6,377 nucleotides of DNA from CALBPI01 sp039700805 (GCA_039700805.1 JBCAZE010000170.1:1-6377), one strand, 5' to 3'. Shown: positions 1 through 6,377, numbered from the stretch's first letter. The notes: generated by a model from the sequence alone, not told the origin. Numbers and translations: made by a program.

Positions 1-1344
1 ATGACGGACGACGATGTGACAGGCCTGATCGAACGTTATCGGGCCCGGCTTGATGACGGTCGACCGGTGCCGCGTGCGCTGCTCGGTATGATCGGCAATG
101 AGTACACCATCGACTGGTCACCTTATCTGTCTGGCAAGTTAACGATGGAAGTCGACACCGGTGTCGATGCGGATCGGGTGAGCAGCCTAGGACGTCGTTT
201 GCTTGAGGTCCCAGAAGATTTCAAATTGCATTCTCGTGTGCAGCGCATCATGGACACCCGAGCCAAAATGTTGGCTGGCGAGCAGGATATGGACTGGGGT
301 TTCGCAGAGACCATGGCCTATGCCACCTTGCTCGAAGACGGGTTCGATGTGCGTCTAACCGGTCAGGACAGTGGGCGGGGAACGTTCTTCCATCGCCATG
401 CCGTGCTGCATGGGCAGGGTGCTGATAGCGAGCACGTGCCGTTGACGCACCTGGTGAATCGGCCAACAGCATTCACGGTGACCGATTCCTATCTGTCGGA
501 AGAGGCGGTCATGGGCTTCGAATATGGGTTCGCGACGACGGAGCCTCATACACTCGTGATCTGGGAAGGGCAGTTCGGCGATTTCGCGAATGGTGCCCAG
601 GTTGTGATCGATCAATTCATCAGTTCGGGTGAGGCGAAATGGGGCCGCCTGTGTGGCCTCACGCTCTTTTTACCGCACGGGTACGAGGGGCAAGGTCCCG
701 AACATTCGTCAGCGCGACTCGAACGGTTCCTGCAGCTTTGTGCTGAACACAACATGCAAGTCTGCGTGCCTTCAACCCCTGCCCAGATGTTCCATATGTT
801 GCGCCGCCAGATGGTCAGGCCGGTGCGTAAACCGCTCGTTGTGATGACGCCGAAGAGTTTGTTGAGACACAAACTTTCCGTGTCGCCATTATCGGATCTC
901 ACCGACGGTAAATGGCACGCTGTTATTGACGAGATCGATGATCTCGACCGTAAGGCGGTGGAGCGAGTGATCTTTTGCAGCGGCAAGGTTTATTTCGACT
1001 TGCTTGAGCGTCGGCGCGAGGAAGAGATCAACAACGTTGCAATCGTCAGGGTTGAGCAGTTGTACCCATTCCCGATTGACGAGTATGCGGAAGCATTGGT
1101 GTCCTATCCCAATGCCGAGACTGTCGTGTGGTGTCAAGAAGAGCCACGCAACCAAGGGGCTTGGTATCAGATCCGGCATCGCTTGCAGCAACCGCTGCGT
1201 TCTAGACATTCGCTGCACTACGCCGGACCGCCAGGGGCAGCTGCACCAGCGGTCGGTGTGCCGTCGCTGCATACGCGTTTGCAGAAAGGGTTGGTGCAAG
1301 CAGCGCTTGGCATCGATGCACTGCCGGACGAAATCGACGACTAA
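1..1344 (+). CDS. sucA: 2-oxoglutarate dehydrogenase E1 component, C-terminal half (5'-partial)
   Basis: This is the thiamine-diphosphate-dependent E1 subunit. It decarboxylates 2-oxoglutarate and passes the succinyl group to the lipoyl arm of SucB in the cytoplasmic TCA-cycle complex. The 447 residues seen match, from memory, the C-terminal half of the roughly 930-residue E. coli SucA. Landmarks, counted from the window's first codon, are GQDSGRGTFFHRHAV at 121-135, LSEEAVMGFEYG at 165-176, QFGDFANGAQVVIDQFIS at 191-208, GYEGQGPEHSSARLERFLQ at 228-246, VCVPSTPAQMFHMLRRQ at 254-270, RVEQLYPFP at 350-358 and WCQEEPRNQGAWY at 377-389. These cover the transketolase-type pyrimidine-binding domain and the E1o C-terminal domain. 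The ATG at base 1 is an internal methionine, not a start: the N-terminal half, including the diphosphate-binding part, lies outside the window. The reading frame is intact to TAA at 1342-1344. It is the first visible gene of a sucA-sucB-lpd operon. Confidence 0.97.
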   Translation: MTDDDVTGLIERYRARLDDGRPVPRALLGMIGNEYTIDWSPYLSGKLTMEVDTGVDADRVSSLGRRLLEVPEDFKLHSRVQRIMDTRAKMLAGEQDMDWGFAETMAYATLLEDGFDVRLTGQDSGRGTFFHRHAVLHGQGADSEHVPLTHLVNRPTAFTVTDSYLSEEAVMGFEYGFATTEPHTLVIWEGQFGDFANGAQVVIDQFISSGEAKWGRLCGLTLFLPHGYEGQGPEHSSARLERFLQLCAEHNMQVCVPSTPAQMFHMLRRQMVRPVRKPLVVMTPKSLLRHKLSVSPLSDLTDGKWHAVIDEIDDLDRKAVERVIFCSGKVYFDLLERRREEEINNVAIVRVEQLYPFPIDEYAEALVSYPNAETVVWCQEEPRNQGAWYQIRHRLQQPLRSRHSLHYAGPPGAAAPAVGVPSLHTRLQKGLVQAALGIDALPDEIDD

Positions 1345-1357
1345 ATTTTTGATTGGG

Positions 1358-1375
1358 GACCGATTGGATACGGTC
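1358..1375 (+). repeat. small inverted repeat in the sucA-sucB spacer
   Basis: GACCG (1358-1362) and CGGTC (1371-1375) are perfectly complementary around the 8-base loop ATTGGATA. No T-run follows (the next bases are GCAAAACAC), so it does not look like an intrinsic terminator. It could be an intercistronic mRNA processing or stability element. A 5-bp stem can easily arise by chance. Confidence 0.35.
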
Positions 1376-1394
1376 GCAAAACACATTCACAACG

Positions 1395-1402
1395 AAGAGA
1401 AG
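1395..1402 (+). promoter_or_regulatory. purine-rich ribosome binding site of sucB
   Basis: The purine run GAAGAGAAG, about 5 bases before the ATG at 1407, is the only Shine-Dalgarno-like stretch in the spacer. The frame is open further upstream to a TTG at 1353, but that codon has no such site, and the protein from 1407 begins MSTEVKVPQLPES as E2o proteins do. Confidence 0.6.
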
Positions 1403-1406
1403 TTCC

Positions 1407-2642
1407 ATGTCTACTGAAGTTAAAGTGCCGCAGCTCCCGGAATCTGTCGCTGATGCGACGCTGGTCGCTTGGCACAAGAAGCCCGGCGATGCGGTACGCC
1501 GCGACGAGAATCTCGTTGATCTCGAGACCGATAAGGTGGTGCTCGAAGTGCCCTGTCCTGTGGATGGCGTGCTGAAAGAGATTCGACAAGAAGACGGCGC
1601 GACCGTCGAGAGCGGCGATTTGATTGCGATTGTCGAAGCTGGGGAAGTCCCTGCAGAGGCGCCAAAAGAATCGGCTGCCGAGCCGGCAGCGTCAGCGCCT
1701 GCCGAGGCGTCACCAGCGGCGGAAGCACCGAAAGCGGCGGCCAGTGCCGGTAAAGACAGTGGCAAGCTCAGTCCTTCTGTTCGGCGCCTCGTTGAAGAGC
1801 ATGACCTTGATCCATCCCGGATCAAAGGCTCAGGTCGTGATGGACGCATTACCAAAGCGGATGTGATGCAACACATCGACAGTGATGGCGATAACGTTGC
1901 CGAAGATGCGAGCACACCATCCATTGCGGTTGCCGGTGCGACACGCAATGAGCGTCGTGTGCCAATGACGCGTTTGCGGGCCACGATCGCGAAACGCATG
2001 GTAGAGGCGCAACACAATGCAGCGATGCTGACAACATTCAATGAGGTTGACCTTACTGAAGTGATTGCGTTGCGCACACGCTACAAAGAGAGTTTTGCGG
2101 ATGCACACGGTGTGAAACTTGGCTTCATGTCATTTTTTGTTCGCGCCGCGGTTGAGGCGTTGCGCAAATTCCCATTGGTCAACGCCTCGATCGATGGCAA
2201 CGATATCGTCTATCACGATTACCACGATATCGGTATCGCAGTGTCGACTGAGCGAGGGCTTCTGGTGCCAGTGCTTCGAGATGCAGGTTTGATGTCGTTC
2301 GCGGAAATTGAGAAGGGTATTGCTGATTACGGTCGTAAGGCGCGAGAAGGGACCATCGGTATCGATGATCTCACCGGTGGTACGTTTACAATCACCAACG
2401 GCGGTATCTTCGGCTCAATGATGTCAACGCCAATTCTCAATCCGCCGCAAAGTGGGATTCTCGGCATGCACTCGATTATGGATCGACCGGTTGTCGTCAA
2501 TGGTCAGGTGGAGATTCGAAAAATGATGTATCTCGCCATGTCCTATGATCATCGCATCATCGATGGTAAAGAAGCGGTGCAGTTCGTTGTTACGATTAAG
2601 AATGCACTGGAAGACCCAGGACGCTTGTTGCTGCAGGTTTGA
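1407..2642 (+). CDS. sucB: dihydrolipoyllysine-residue succinyltransferase, E2 of the 2-oxoglutarate dehydrogenase complex
   Basis: SucB forms the core of the complex. Its lipoyl arm accepts the succinyl group from SucA, transfers it to CoA, and is reoxidised by Lpd. The 411-residue protein (E. coli SucB is about 405) has three parts. A single lipoyl domain spans about 2-77, with the lipoylated lysine K43 in LETDKV. An Ala/Pro/Glu-rich flexible linker runs about 80-118. A peripheral-subunit-binding domain lies at about 119-156 (LSPSVRRLVEEHDLDPSRIKG at its start), followed by a second linker and the catalytic domain from about 183 to the end. The active-site motif DHRIIDG at 381-387 supplies H382 and D386. 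A single lipoyl domain, LTTFNEVDL at 208-216 and NPPQSGILGMH at 345-355 point to the succinyltransferase rather than the pyruvate-complex acetyltransferase. It lies 62 bases after sucA and 63 before lpd, on the same strand. Confidence 0.97.
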   Translation: MSTEVKVPQLPESVADATLVAWHKKPGDAVRRDENLVDLETDKVVLEVPCPVDGVLKEIRQEDGATVESGDLIAIVEAGEVPAEAPKESAAEPAASAPAEASPAAEAPKAAASAGKDSGKLSPSVRRLVEEHDLDPSRIKGSGRDGRITKADVMQHIDSDGDNVAEDASTPSIAVAGATRNERRVPMTRLRATIAKRMVEAQHNAAMLTTFNEVDLTEVIALRTRYKESFADAHGVKLGFMSFFVRAAVEALRKFPLVNASIDGNDIVYHDYHDIGIAVSTERGLLVPVLRDAGLMSFAEIEKGIADYGRKAREGTIGIDDLTGGTFTITNGGIFGSMMSTPILNPPQSGILGMHSIMDRPVVVNGQVEIRKMMYLAMSYDHRIIDGKEAVQFVVTIKNALEDPGRLLLQV

Positions 2643-2672
2643 TCCGAGCGTTCTCCCTAGATTCAACATGAC

Positions 2673-2689
2673 CGGCAGCGAGCCTGCCG
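2673..2689 (+). repeat. GC-rich hairpin in the sucB-lpd spacer
   Basis: CGGCAG (2673-2678) and CTGCCG (2684-2689) are perfectly complementary around the 5-base loop CGAGC, giving a stable 6-bp stem in the mRNA. It is followed by CTGAGTGAG rather than a T-run, so it is not a conventional intrinsic terminator. It ends just before the lpd ribosome binding site and may protect or process the transcript or tune lpd translation. That role is inferred; only the repeat is seen. Confidence 0.5.
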
Positions 2690-2690
2690 C

Positions 2691-2698
2691 TGAGTGAG
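2691..2698 (+). promoter_or_regulatory. ribosome binding site that decides the lpd start
   Basis: TGAGTGAG lies 7 bases before the ATG at 2706, a normal Shine-Dalgarno distance although the match is imperfect. An in-frame GTG at 2694 sits inside this element and only 4 bases after the hairpin stem, leaving it no accessible site of its own. ATG 2706 is therefore preferred. Confidence 0.5.
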
Positions 2699-2705
2699 CA
2701 AAATT

Positions 2706-4133
2706 ATGAGTGATCAATTCGACGTTATCGTCATTGGCGGTGGCCCCGCAGGGTACCCGGCGGCGATACGTGCGGCACAACACGGCATGTCTGTGGCGTG
2801 TATCGACAACTGGAAAAACTACGATGGTAGCCATGCCTTTGGTGGAACCTGTCTTAATGCAGGATGTATCCCATCAAAAGCGCTGCTTGAATCATCCGAG
2901 CTCTACCATCGCGCTGAGCATGAGTTCGCCAGCCACGGTATCAGTGCTGACAATTTGAAGTTGGATCTAGCGGCGATGCAAAAGCGCAAAGCCGGCATTG
3001 TGAGCCAATTAACAGGCGGCATCGCTGCATTGTTTAAGTCGAACAAAGTCACCGGGCTTCGGGGCCACGGTAAATTGTTGGCCAATCACAAAGTCGAGTT
3101 CACGCCGGCGGATGGCGAGCAAAAAGTGCTCACAGCCAAGCATGTGATCCTGGCGTCCGGTTCGGAGCCAGTCGAGCTGCCGTTCTTACCGTTCGATGGT
3201 AAACATATCGTCGATTCTTGGGGCGCACTTGAGTTCGATAAGGTGCCGAAAAAATTGGGGGTGATCGGTGCGGGTGTCATCGGTCTCGAACTTGGCAGTG
3301 TTTGGAGCCGCCTCGGTTCGGAAGTGACGGTGCTAGAAGCGATGCCTGACTTCCTCGCGATGGTGGACCGACAGATCGCGAAAGACGCAGAGCGTCAGTT
3401 CAAGAAGCAGGGGCTTGATATCAAGTTGGGTGCCAAAGTATCTGCTGCGAAAGTATCTCGCGGTAAGGTCAAAGTGACCTACGAGGACAAGAGCGGTGAG
3501 CAAGATCAGACATTTGACCGTCTCGTCGTGGCCGTTGGACGTCGCCCCGTAACCCGCGATCTGTTCGCGGACGATGTTGGCATTAAGCTGGATGAGCGCG
3601 GGTTCATCGAGGTTGACGATGAGTGTCGTACCGGCGTCGCTGGCGTCTACGCTGTTGGGGATTGCGTGCGGGGCCCTATGCTTGCACACAAGGGTACCGA
3701 AGAAGGTGTCATGGCCGCTGATCTCATTGCGGGCGAGGTCGCCGAGGTCAACTACAATGTCATCCCATCCGTTGTTTACACTGCGCCGGAGATTGCCTGG
3801 GTGGGACAGACCGAGGAAGAGGTCAAAGCATCAGGACGCGATTACAAGACCGGCACATTCCCATTCGCGGCCAGTGGTCGTGCTAAAGCAATGGAGCAAG
3901 CGTCAGGTATGGTCAAGGTCGTCAGTGCTGCTGACGATGACGAAATTCTTGGTGTGCATATTGTCGGTCCGATGGCCGGTGAATTGATCGGTGAGCTGGT
4001 GTTGGCGATGGAGTTTCGTGCGAGCACCGAAGATATCCAGCGCACGGTACACGCACATCCGACACTTTCTGAAGCGGTACACGAAGCATCACTCAGCGCT
4101 GACAAGCGCGCGTTGCACGCGATCAATCGCTAG
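2706..4133 (+). CDS. lpd: dihydrolipoyl dehydrogenase, E3 of the 2-oxoglutarate dehydrogenase complex
   Basis: This FAD flavoenzyme reoxidises the dihydrolipoyl arm of SucB and reduces NAD+ to NADH. The 475-residue protein (family usually 465-480) has every expected element in order. The N-terminal FAD-binding glycine motif is VIGGGPAGYPAA at 9-20. The redox-active disulfide is C49/C54 in GGTCLNAGCIPSKAL. The NAD-binding motif is VIGAGVIGLELG at 186-197, and the second FAD motif is VYAVGDC at 314-320. The dimerisation domain carries the active-site HAHPTLSE at 449-456, where H451 and E456 form the base pair of the partner subunit. The longer loop before the redox disulfide (NWKNYDGSHAFGG) resembles the Pseudomonas LpdG type rather than E. 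coli Lpd. Its place after sucB suggests it serves this complex, but E3 is commonly shared with the pyruvate and glycine-cleavage systems. An in-frame GTG at 2694 would add four residues and is less likely the start. Confidence 0.97.
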   Translation: MSDQFDVIVIGGGPAGYPAAIRAAQHGMSVACIDNWKNYDGSHAFGGTCLNAGCIPSKALLESSELYHRAEHEFASHGISADNLKLDLAAMQKRKAGIVSQLTGGIAALFKSNKVTGLRGHGKLLANHKVEFTPADGEQKVLTAKHVILASGSEPVELPFLPFDGKHIVDSWGALEFDKVPKKLGVIGAGVIGLELGSVWSRLGSEVTVLEAMPDFLAMVDRQIAKDAERQFKKQGLDIKLGAKVSAAKVSRGKVKVTYEDKSGEQDQTFDRLVVAVGRRPVTRDLFADDVGIKLDERGFIEVDDECRTGVAGVYAVGDCVRGPMLAHKGTEEGVMAADLIAGEVAEVNYNVIPSVVYTAPEIAWVGQTEEEVKASGRDYKTGTFPFAASGRAKAMEQASGMVKVVSAADDDEILGVHIVGPMAGELIGELVLAMEFRASTEDIQRTVHAHPTLSEAVHEASLSADKRALHAINR

Positions 4134-4155
4134 ATAGCGTTCAATTCGGTTCGGG

Positions 4156-4177
4156 CGGCAGTTGACTAAGACTGTCG
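4156..4177. terminator. weak inverted repeat at the lpd/relA convergent junction
   Basis: CGGCAGT (4156-4162) and ACTGTCG (4171-4177) can pair as 7 bp with one G-U wobble in the lpd transcript; the same position is a C-A mismatch in the relA transcript. The loop TGACTAAG contains the relA stop codon. No T-run follows on either strand, so if this stops transcription it is not a classical intrinsic terminator. It is the only hairpin-like candidate in the 32-base gap apart from CGCTA-GA-TAGCG (4128-4139), whose 2-base loop is too short to fold well. Confidence 0.25.
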
Positions 4178-6283
4178 CTCGACTTTCCCGATTCCTGGAA
4201 TTTGCGCGATCTTCGTCATCGCGCGACTCAAGCTGTCCAGGCCATCAACTTCAGTATCCAGTGTCACGATCGCTTGCAGCGTTTTGCGGCTGACGCGCGA
4301 TGTGTTCCCAAGAATGCGGACGCCTTCGTCGCTCAATACGCCGCTGATGTCTTTTAAGAGACCGTTGCGATCCACCGCTTCGATACGGATCGTGACCGGA
4401 TAGCGCGCTTGATCGTCGCTTCGCCAGGAGACATCGATTAAACGTTCCGGATTTTTCTCAGCGAGACGTAAGAACGATTTACAGTTGAGTCGGTGCACAG
4501 AGATGCCGCGTCCCTGTGTAATGTAGCCGCCGATGCCTTCGGGCGGTACAGGGTTACAGCACCGTGCGAAATGGGTCATGACAGAGTCAGTCCCATCGAC
4601 CGACACCGCACCGCGTCCCGTCGGCTTGTGTCGGCGGCTGCGCTTCTGCTTCGGGACGGCCTCGGCCTCTGGTGGCGCGATCAGCTTTTGAGCGGCATTG
4701 AACACCGAAGCTGCAGTGATATCTCCAACGCCAAGTGCAATGCACATGGCGTCGGTCGATTCAAAGCCCATTTGTTCGGCCAGCTTTGCGATGGGGATAT
4801 CGCGAAGGTTCATTCTTTGCAGCTCGCGCTCTAAGTGTTCGCGACCTTGCTTACGATTGAGGTCCTTGTCCTGCTCACGGAACCAACTGCGGACTTTCGT
4901 GCGACTGCGACCGGATGCGAGGAATCCTGATTTGGGCGACAGCCAATCACGACTCGGTGCCGGCTCTTTGCCGGTAATAATCTCGATACGGTCACCGTTC
5001 GCGATCTTGTAAGTCAGGTTGACGATACGACCGTTGGCTTTGGCGCCGCGGCAACGATGGCCGATTTGTGTATGCACCTGATAGGCAAAATCGAGTGGCG
5101 TAGCGCCGGCGGGCAGATCGATAATATCGCCGCGTGGCGTGATCGCGTAGACACGATCATCAAAGACGCCATCACTCAGGTTATCGAGCATGTCAGCGCT
5201 ACCTGCGTCGTCTCTTTCGAGTAGCTGACGTAGCCACGCAATTTTCTGTTCGAACGCGCCCGCACTCGGACCACCTTCTTTGTAACGCCAGTGTGCGGCG
5301 ACACCAAGCTCGGCCTGGTTGTGCATATCGAAGGTTCGAATCTGGATTTCTAGTGGTTGTCCTTCCGGGCCAAACACGGCGGTGTGCAACGACTGATAGT
5401 TGTTGCCCTTAGGGTTGGCGATGTAATCATCGAATTCCTGTTTGATGTACGACCATTTGTTATGAACGATGCCCAGTGCGGTGTAGCACTCAGTGACCGT
5501 GTTAACCATGATCCGAACGGCGCGAATATCGAATAGATCATCAAGCGAGGCATTCTTGCGCTTCAGCTTCTTGTAGATGGAGTAGATATGCTTTGGTCGG
5601 CCCGATACTTCAGCCTCAATTCCTGCGTCCGTTAGAAGGCTCGATAGCTCAACTTTGACATCGGCGATGTAGCGTTCCCGAGCTTCGCGACGTTCATCCA
5701 GCTGTTTGGCGATGGTCTTGTAGTCATCCGGTTGCAAGTAGCGGAATGCAAAGTCTTCAAGTTCCCACTTTAGTTGCCAGATACCGAGCCGGTTTGCCAG
5801 CGGCGCAAAAATCTCTCGGGTATCACGGGCTAACATCCTTTGTGTCTCAACGTCATCATTACGTGCCAAACGCAGCTCGGCCAGTTGCAAGGCGAGTCTG
5901 ACGATCACGAGACGATAATCGTTGACCACTGCCAGCAACATGCGACGCAAGGCTTCGGCTTGTGCAGCGGGGAGCTGTTCACCCGGCAGCCATTGGCCAG
6001 GCAATGACAAATCGAATAGTGTCAGCAATTCGCGACAGTGAGCGGCAATATCAGCGCCCGCGCTTTTTTCGAGCGCGCGCTTGCTGAGATGCCCCTCACG
6101 AACAAATGGAATTGCGCCCGCTGCTATCGTCAGCGAATCACCTAATCCGAGTGAGGCAACCAGTGTCGCTGCATCGAGCGACAATGAGGTACATGCTTCT
6201 TCTGCATGAGTTTCACGCAGTTCTGCCAGCCAAGGCGCTGGCACATCGGCATTCGTCGTGCTTTGTGATTGCAGTTCGGTCAT
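4166..6283 (-). CDS. relA: monofunctional GTP pyrophosphokinase, (p)ppGpp synthetase I
   Basis: RelA binds stalled ribosomes carrying uncharged tRNA and transfers pyrophosphate from ATP to GTP or GDP, making the alarmone (p)ppGpp. The protein has 705 residues (E. coli RelA 744). The order is a degenerate HD domain (about 30-165), synthetase domain (about 185-340; GRPKHIYSIYKKL 228-240, FDIRAVRIMV 251-260, EFDDYIANPKGNNYQSLHT 283-301, LEIQIRT 311-317, LGVAAHWRYKEG 326-337), TGS domain (about 375-437; DRVYAITPRGDIIDLPAG 376-393), a helical region, a Cys/His zinc-finger-like domain (H571, C575, C576, H597, C601) and a C-terminal ACT/RRM domain (about 626-705). The HD metal ligands are gone and the ExDD signature (E283-D286) is present, so it should synthesise but not hydrolyse (p)ppGpp. 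A stop (TAG, 6304-6302) lies in frame seven codons before ATG 6283, and no other ATG lies between. The Shine-Dalgarno is weak (GACAGAG abutting the ATG). It converges with lpd. Confidence 0.96.
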   Translation of the reverse strand: MTELQSQSTTNADVPAPWLAELRETHAEEACTSLSLDAATLVASLGLGDSLTIAAGAIPFVREGHLSKRALEKSAGADIAAHCRELLTLFDLSLPGQWLPGEQLPAAQAEALRRMLLAVVNDYRLVIVRLALQLAELRLARNDDVETQRMLARDTREIFAPLANRLGIWQLKWELEDFAFRYLQPDDYKTIAKQLDERREARERYIADVKVELSSLLTDAGIEAEVSGRPKHIYSIYKKLKRKNASLDDLFDIRAVRIMVNTVTECYTALGIVHNKWSYIKQEFDDYIANPKGNNYQSLHTAVFGPEGQPLEIQIRTFDMHNQAELGVAAHWRYKEGGPSAGAFEQKIAWLRQLLERDDAGSADMLDNLSDGVFDDRVYAITPRGDIIDLPAGATPLDFAYQVHTQIGHRCRGAKANGRIVNLTYKIANGDRIEIITGKEPAPSRDWLSPKSGFLASGRSRTKVRSWFREQDKDLNRKQGREHLERELQRMNLRDIPIAKLAEQMGFESTDAMCIALGVGDITAASVFNAAQKLIAPPEAEAVPKQKRSRRHKPTGRGAVSVDGTDSVMTHFARCCNPVPPEGIGGYITQGRGISVHRLNCKSFLRLAEKNPERLIDVSWRSDDQARYPVTIRIEAVDRNGLLKDISGVLSDEGVRILGNTSRVSRKTLQAIVTLDTEVDGLDSLSRAMTKIAQIPGIGKVERQS

Positions 6284-6346
6284 CTCTGTCGTCAGGTGTG
6301 TCTAGGCGTATCGTCAACCCGGGCAGCGTGCGTGCCGGATAACCGG

Positions 6347-6352
6347 TATCAT
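6347..6352 (+). promoter_or_regulatory. possible -10 element for the divergent rightward gene
   Basis: TATCAT (5 of 6 to TATAAT) ends 22 bases before the ATG at 6375, which would give a very short leader. No recognisable -35 lies 16-18 bases upstream (the region is GCAGCGTGC-like). It overlaps the -10-like TATGAT on the other strand. Weak evidence. Confidence 0.2.
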
Positions 6353-6375
6353 ATCGAAAAGGTCGCGAGGGTAAA
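6348..6375 (-). promoter_or_regulatory. putative sigma70-type promoter for relA
   Basis: On the minus strand, TTTACC (6375-6370, 4 of 6 to TTGACA) is followed after 16 bases by TATGAT (6353-6348, 5 of 6 to TATAAT). Transcription would start roughly 60 bases before the relA ATG. The element overlaps the GAGGGT and the first base of the ATG at the window's right edge. A separate TTGACG (6317-6312) has no acceptable -10 at normal spacing. The assignment rests on hexamer matches only. Confidence 0.35.
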
Positions 6376-6377
6376 TG
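6367..6377 (+). promoter_or_regulatory. likely ribosome binding site and start codon of a divergent gene leaving the window
   Basis: GAGGGT (6367-6372) lies 2 bases before an ATG that occupies the last three bases of the window. Its distance from relA and the purine-rich site make a translation start plausible. With one codon visible, no product can be proposed. In several gammaproteobacteria relA neighbours rlmD or a sensor kinase gene, but that is known context and not evidence for this locus. Confidence 0.35.

Noticed and set aside
1..3. ATG at base 1 as a true start of a short SucA-like gene
   Set aside because: The sequence aligns without a break to the middle of full-length E1o, so this is an internal Met and the gene is cut by the window edge.
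889..1386. 165-codon minus-strand frame over the 3' end of sucA
   Set aside because: It lies wholly opposite conserved E1 sequence, its translation resembles no family, and no ribosome binding site supports it.
1353..1406. Upstream TTG extension of sucB by 18 codons
   Set aside because: The extension is not similar to any E2 N-terminus, has no ribosome binding site and reads through the spacer hairpin. ATG 1407 begins the standard lipoyl domain.
1645..1760. Ala/Pro/Glu-rich, GC-rich stretch in sucB as a possible repeat or insertion
   Set aside because: This is the usual flexible linker between the lipoyl and subunit-binding domains of E2 proteins. It is in frame and of ordinary length.
1202..2077. 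Long open frame (291 codons) on the minus strand antisense to sucA and sucB
   Set aside because: It is a low-complexity Ser/Ala/Thr-rich translation opposite strongly conserved sucB and the 3' end of sucA. It has no recognisable domain and spans a real gene boundary, so it is a coding shadow.
2200..2232. Direct repeat ACGATATCG (2200-2208 and 2224-2232)
   Set aside because: Both copies lie in frame in sucB and encode normal residues of the catalytic domain (NDIV and HDIG). There is no third copy or array, so chance is the simplest explanation.
6312..6317. TTGACG on the minus strand as the relA -35 element
   Set aside because: At 16-18 bases downstream the sequence is TGACGA-like, with no credible -10. 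The TTTACC/TATGAT pair further upstream fits better.

Overview
The window looks like ordinary chromosomal DNA from a gammaproteobacterium, or possibly a betaproteobacterium. The main reasons are a sucA-sucB-lpd gene order and a long RelA that has lost its hydrolase residues and carries the ExDD signature, a combination known from beta- and gammaproteobacterial monofunctional RelA. I cannot name a genus. By eye the base composition is moderate to slightly GC-rich and uniform across the window, with no sign of recently acquired DNA.

Layout. Bases 1-1344 (+) hold the C-terminal half of sucA (2-oxoglutarate dehydrogenase E1); its N-terminal half lies to the left of the window. After a 62-base spacer comes sucB (E2, 1407-2642, +). 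After a 63-base spacer comes lpd (E3, 2706-4133, +). Together these encode the three subunits of the 2-oxoglutarate dehydrogenase complex of the TCA cycle, which makes succinyl-CoA, CO2 and NADH. They read as one operon. Each spacer contains a small inverted repeat without a T-run, which looks more like an mRNA processing or stability element than a terminator. sucCD, which follows E2 or E3 in many relatives, is absent here.

Only 32 bases separate the end of lpd from the end of a convergent relA (4166-6283, -), which encodes the ribosome-associated (p)ppGpp synthetase of the stringent response. Upstream of relA, bases 6284-6374 form a short non-coding region with -10-like hexamers overlapping on both strands. 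The window ends on an ATG preceded by GAGGGT, probably the start of a divergent gene that cannot be identified from one codon.

No RNA genes, mobile elements, CRISPR arrays or long repeats were seen, and no stretch over 300 bases lacks a gene. I found no undescribed system. The findings are modest: start-codon choices, intercistronic hairpins, a tight convergent junction, a compact putative divergent promoter, and the residues that make this RelA synthetase-only.
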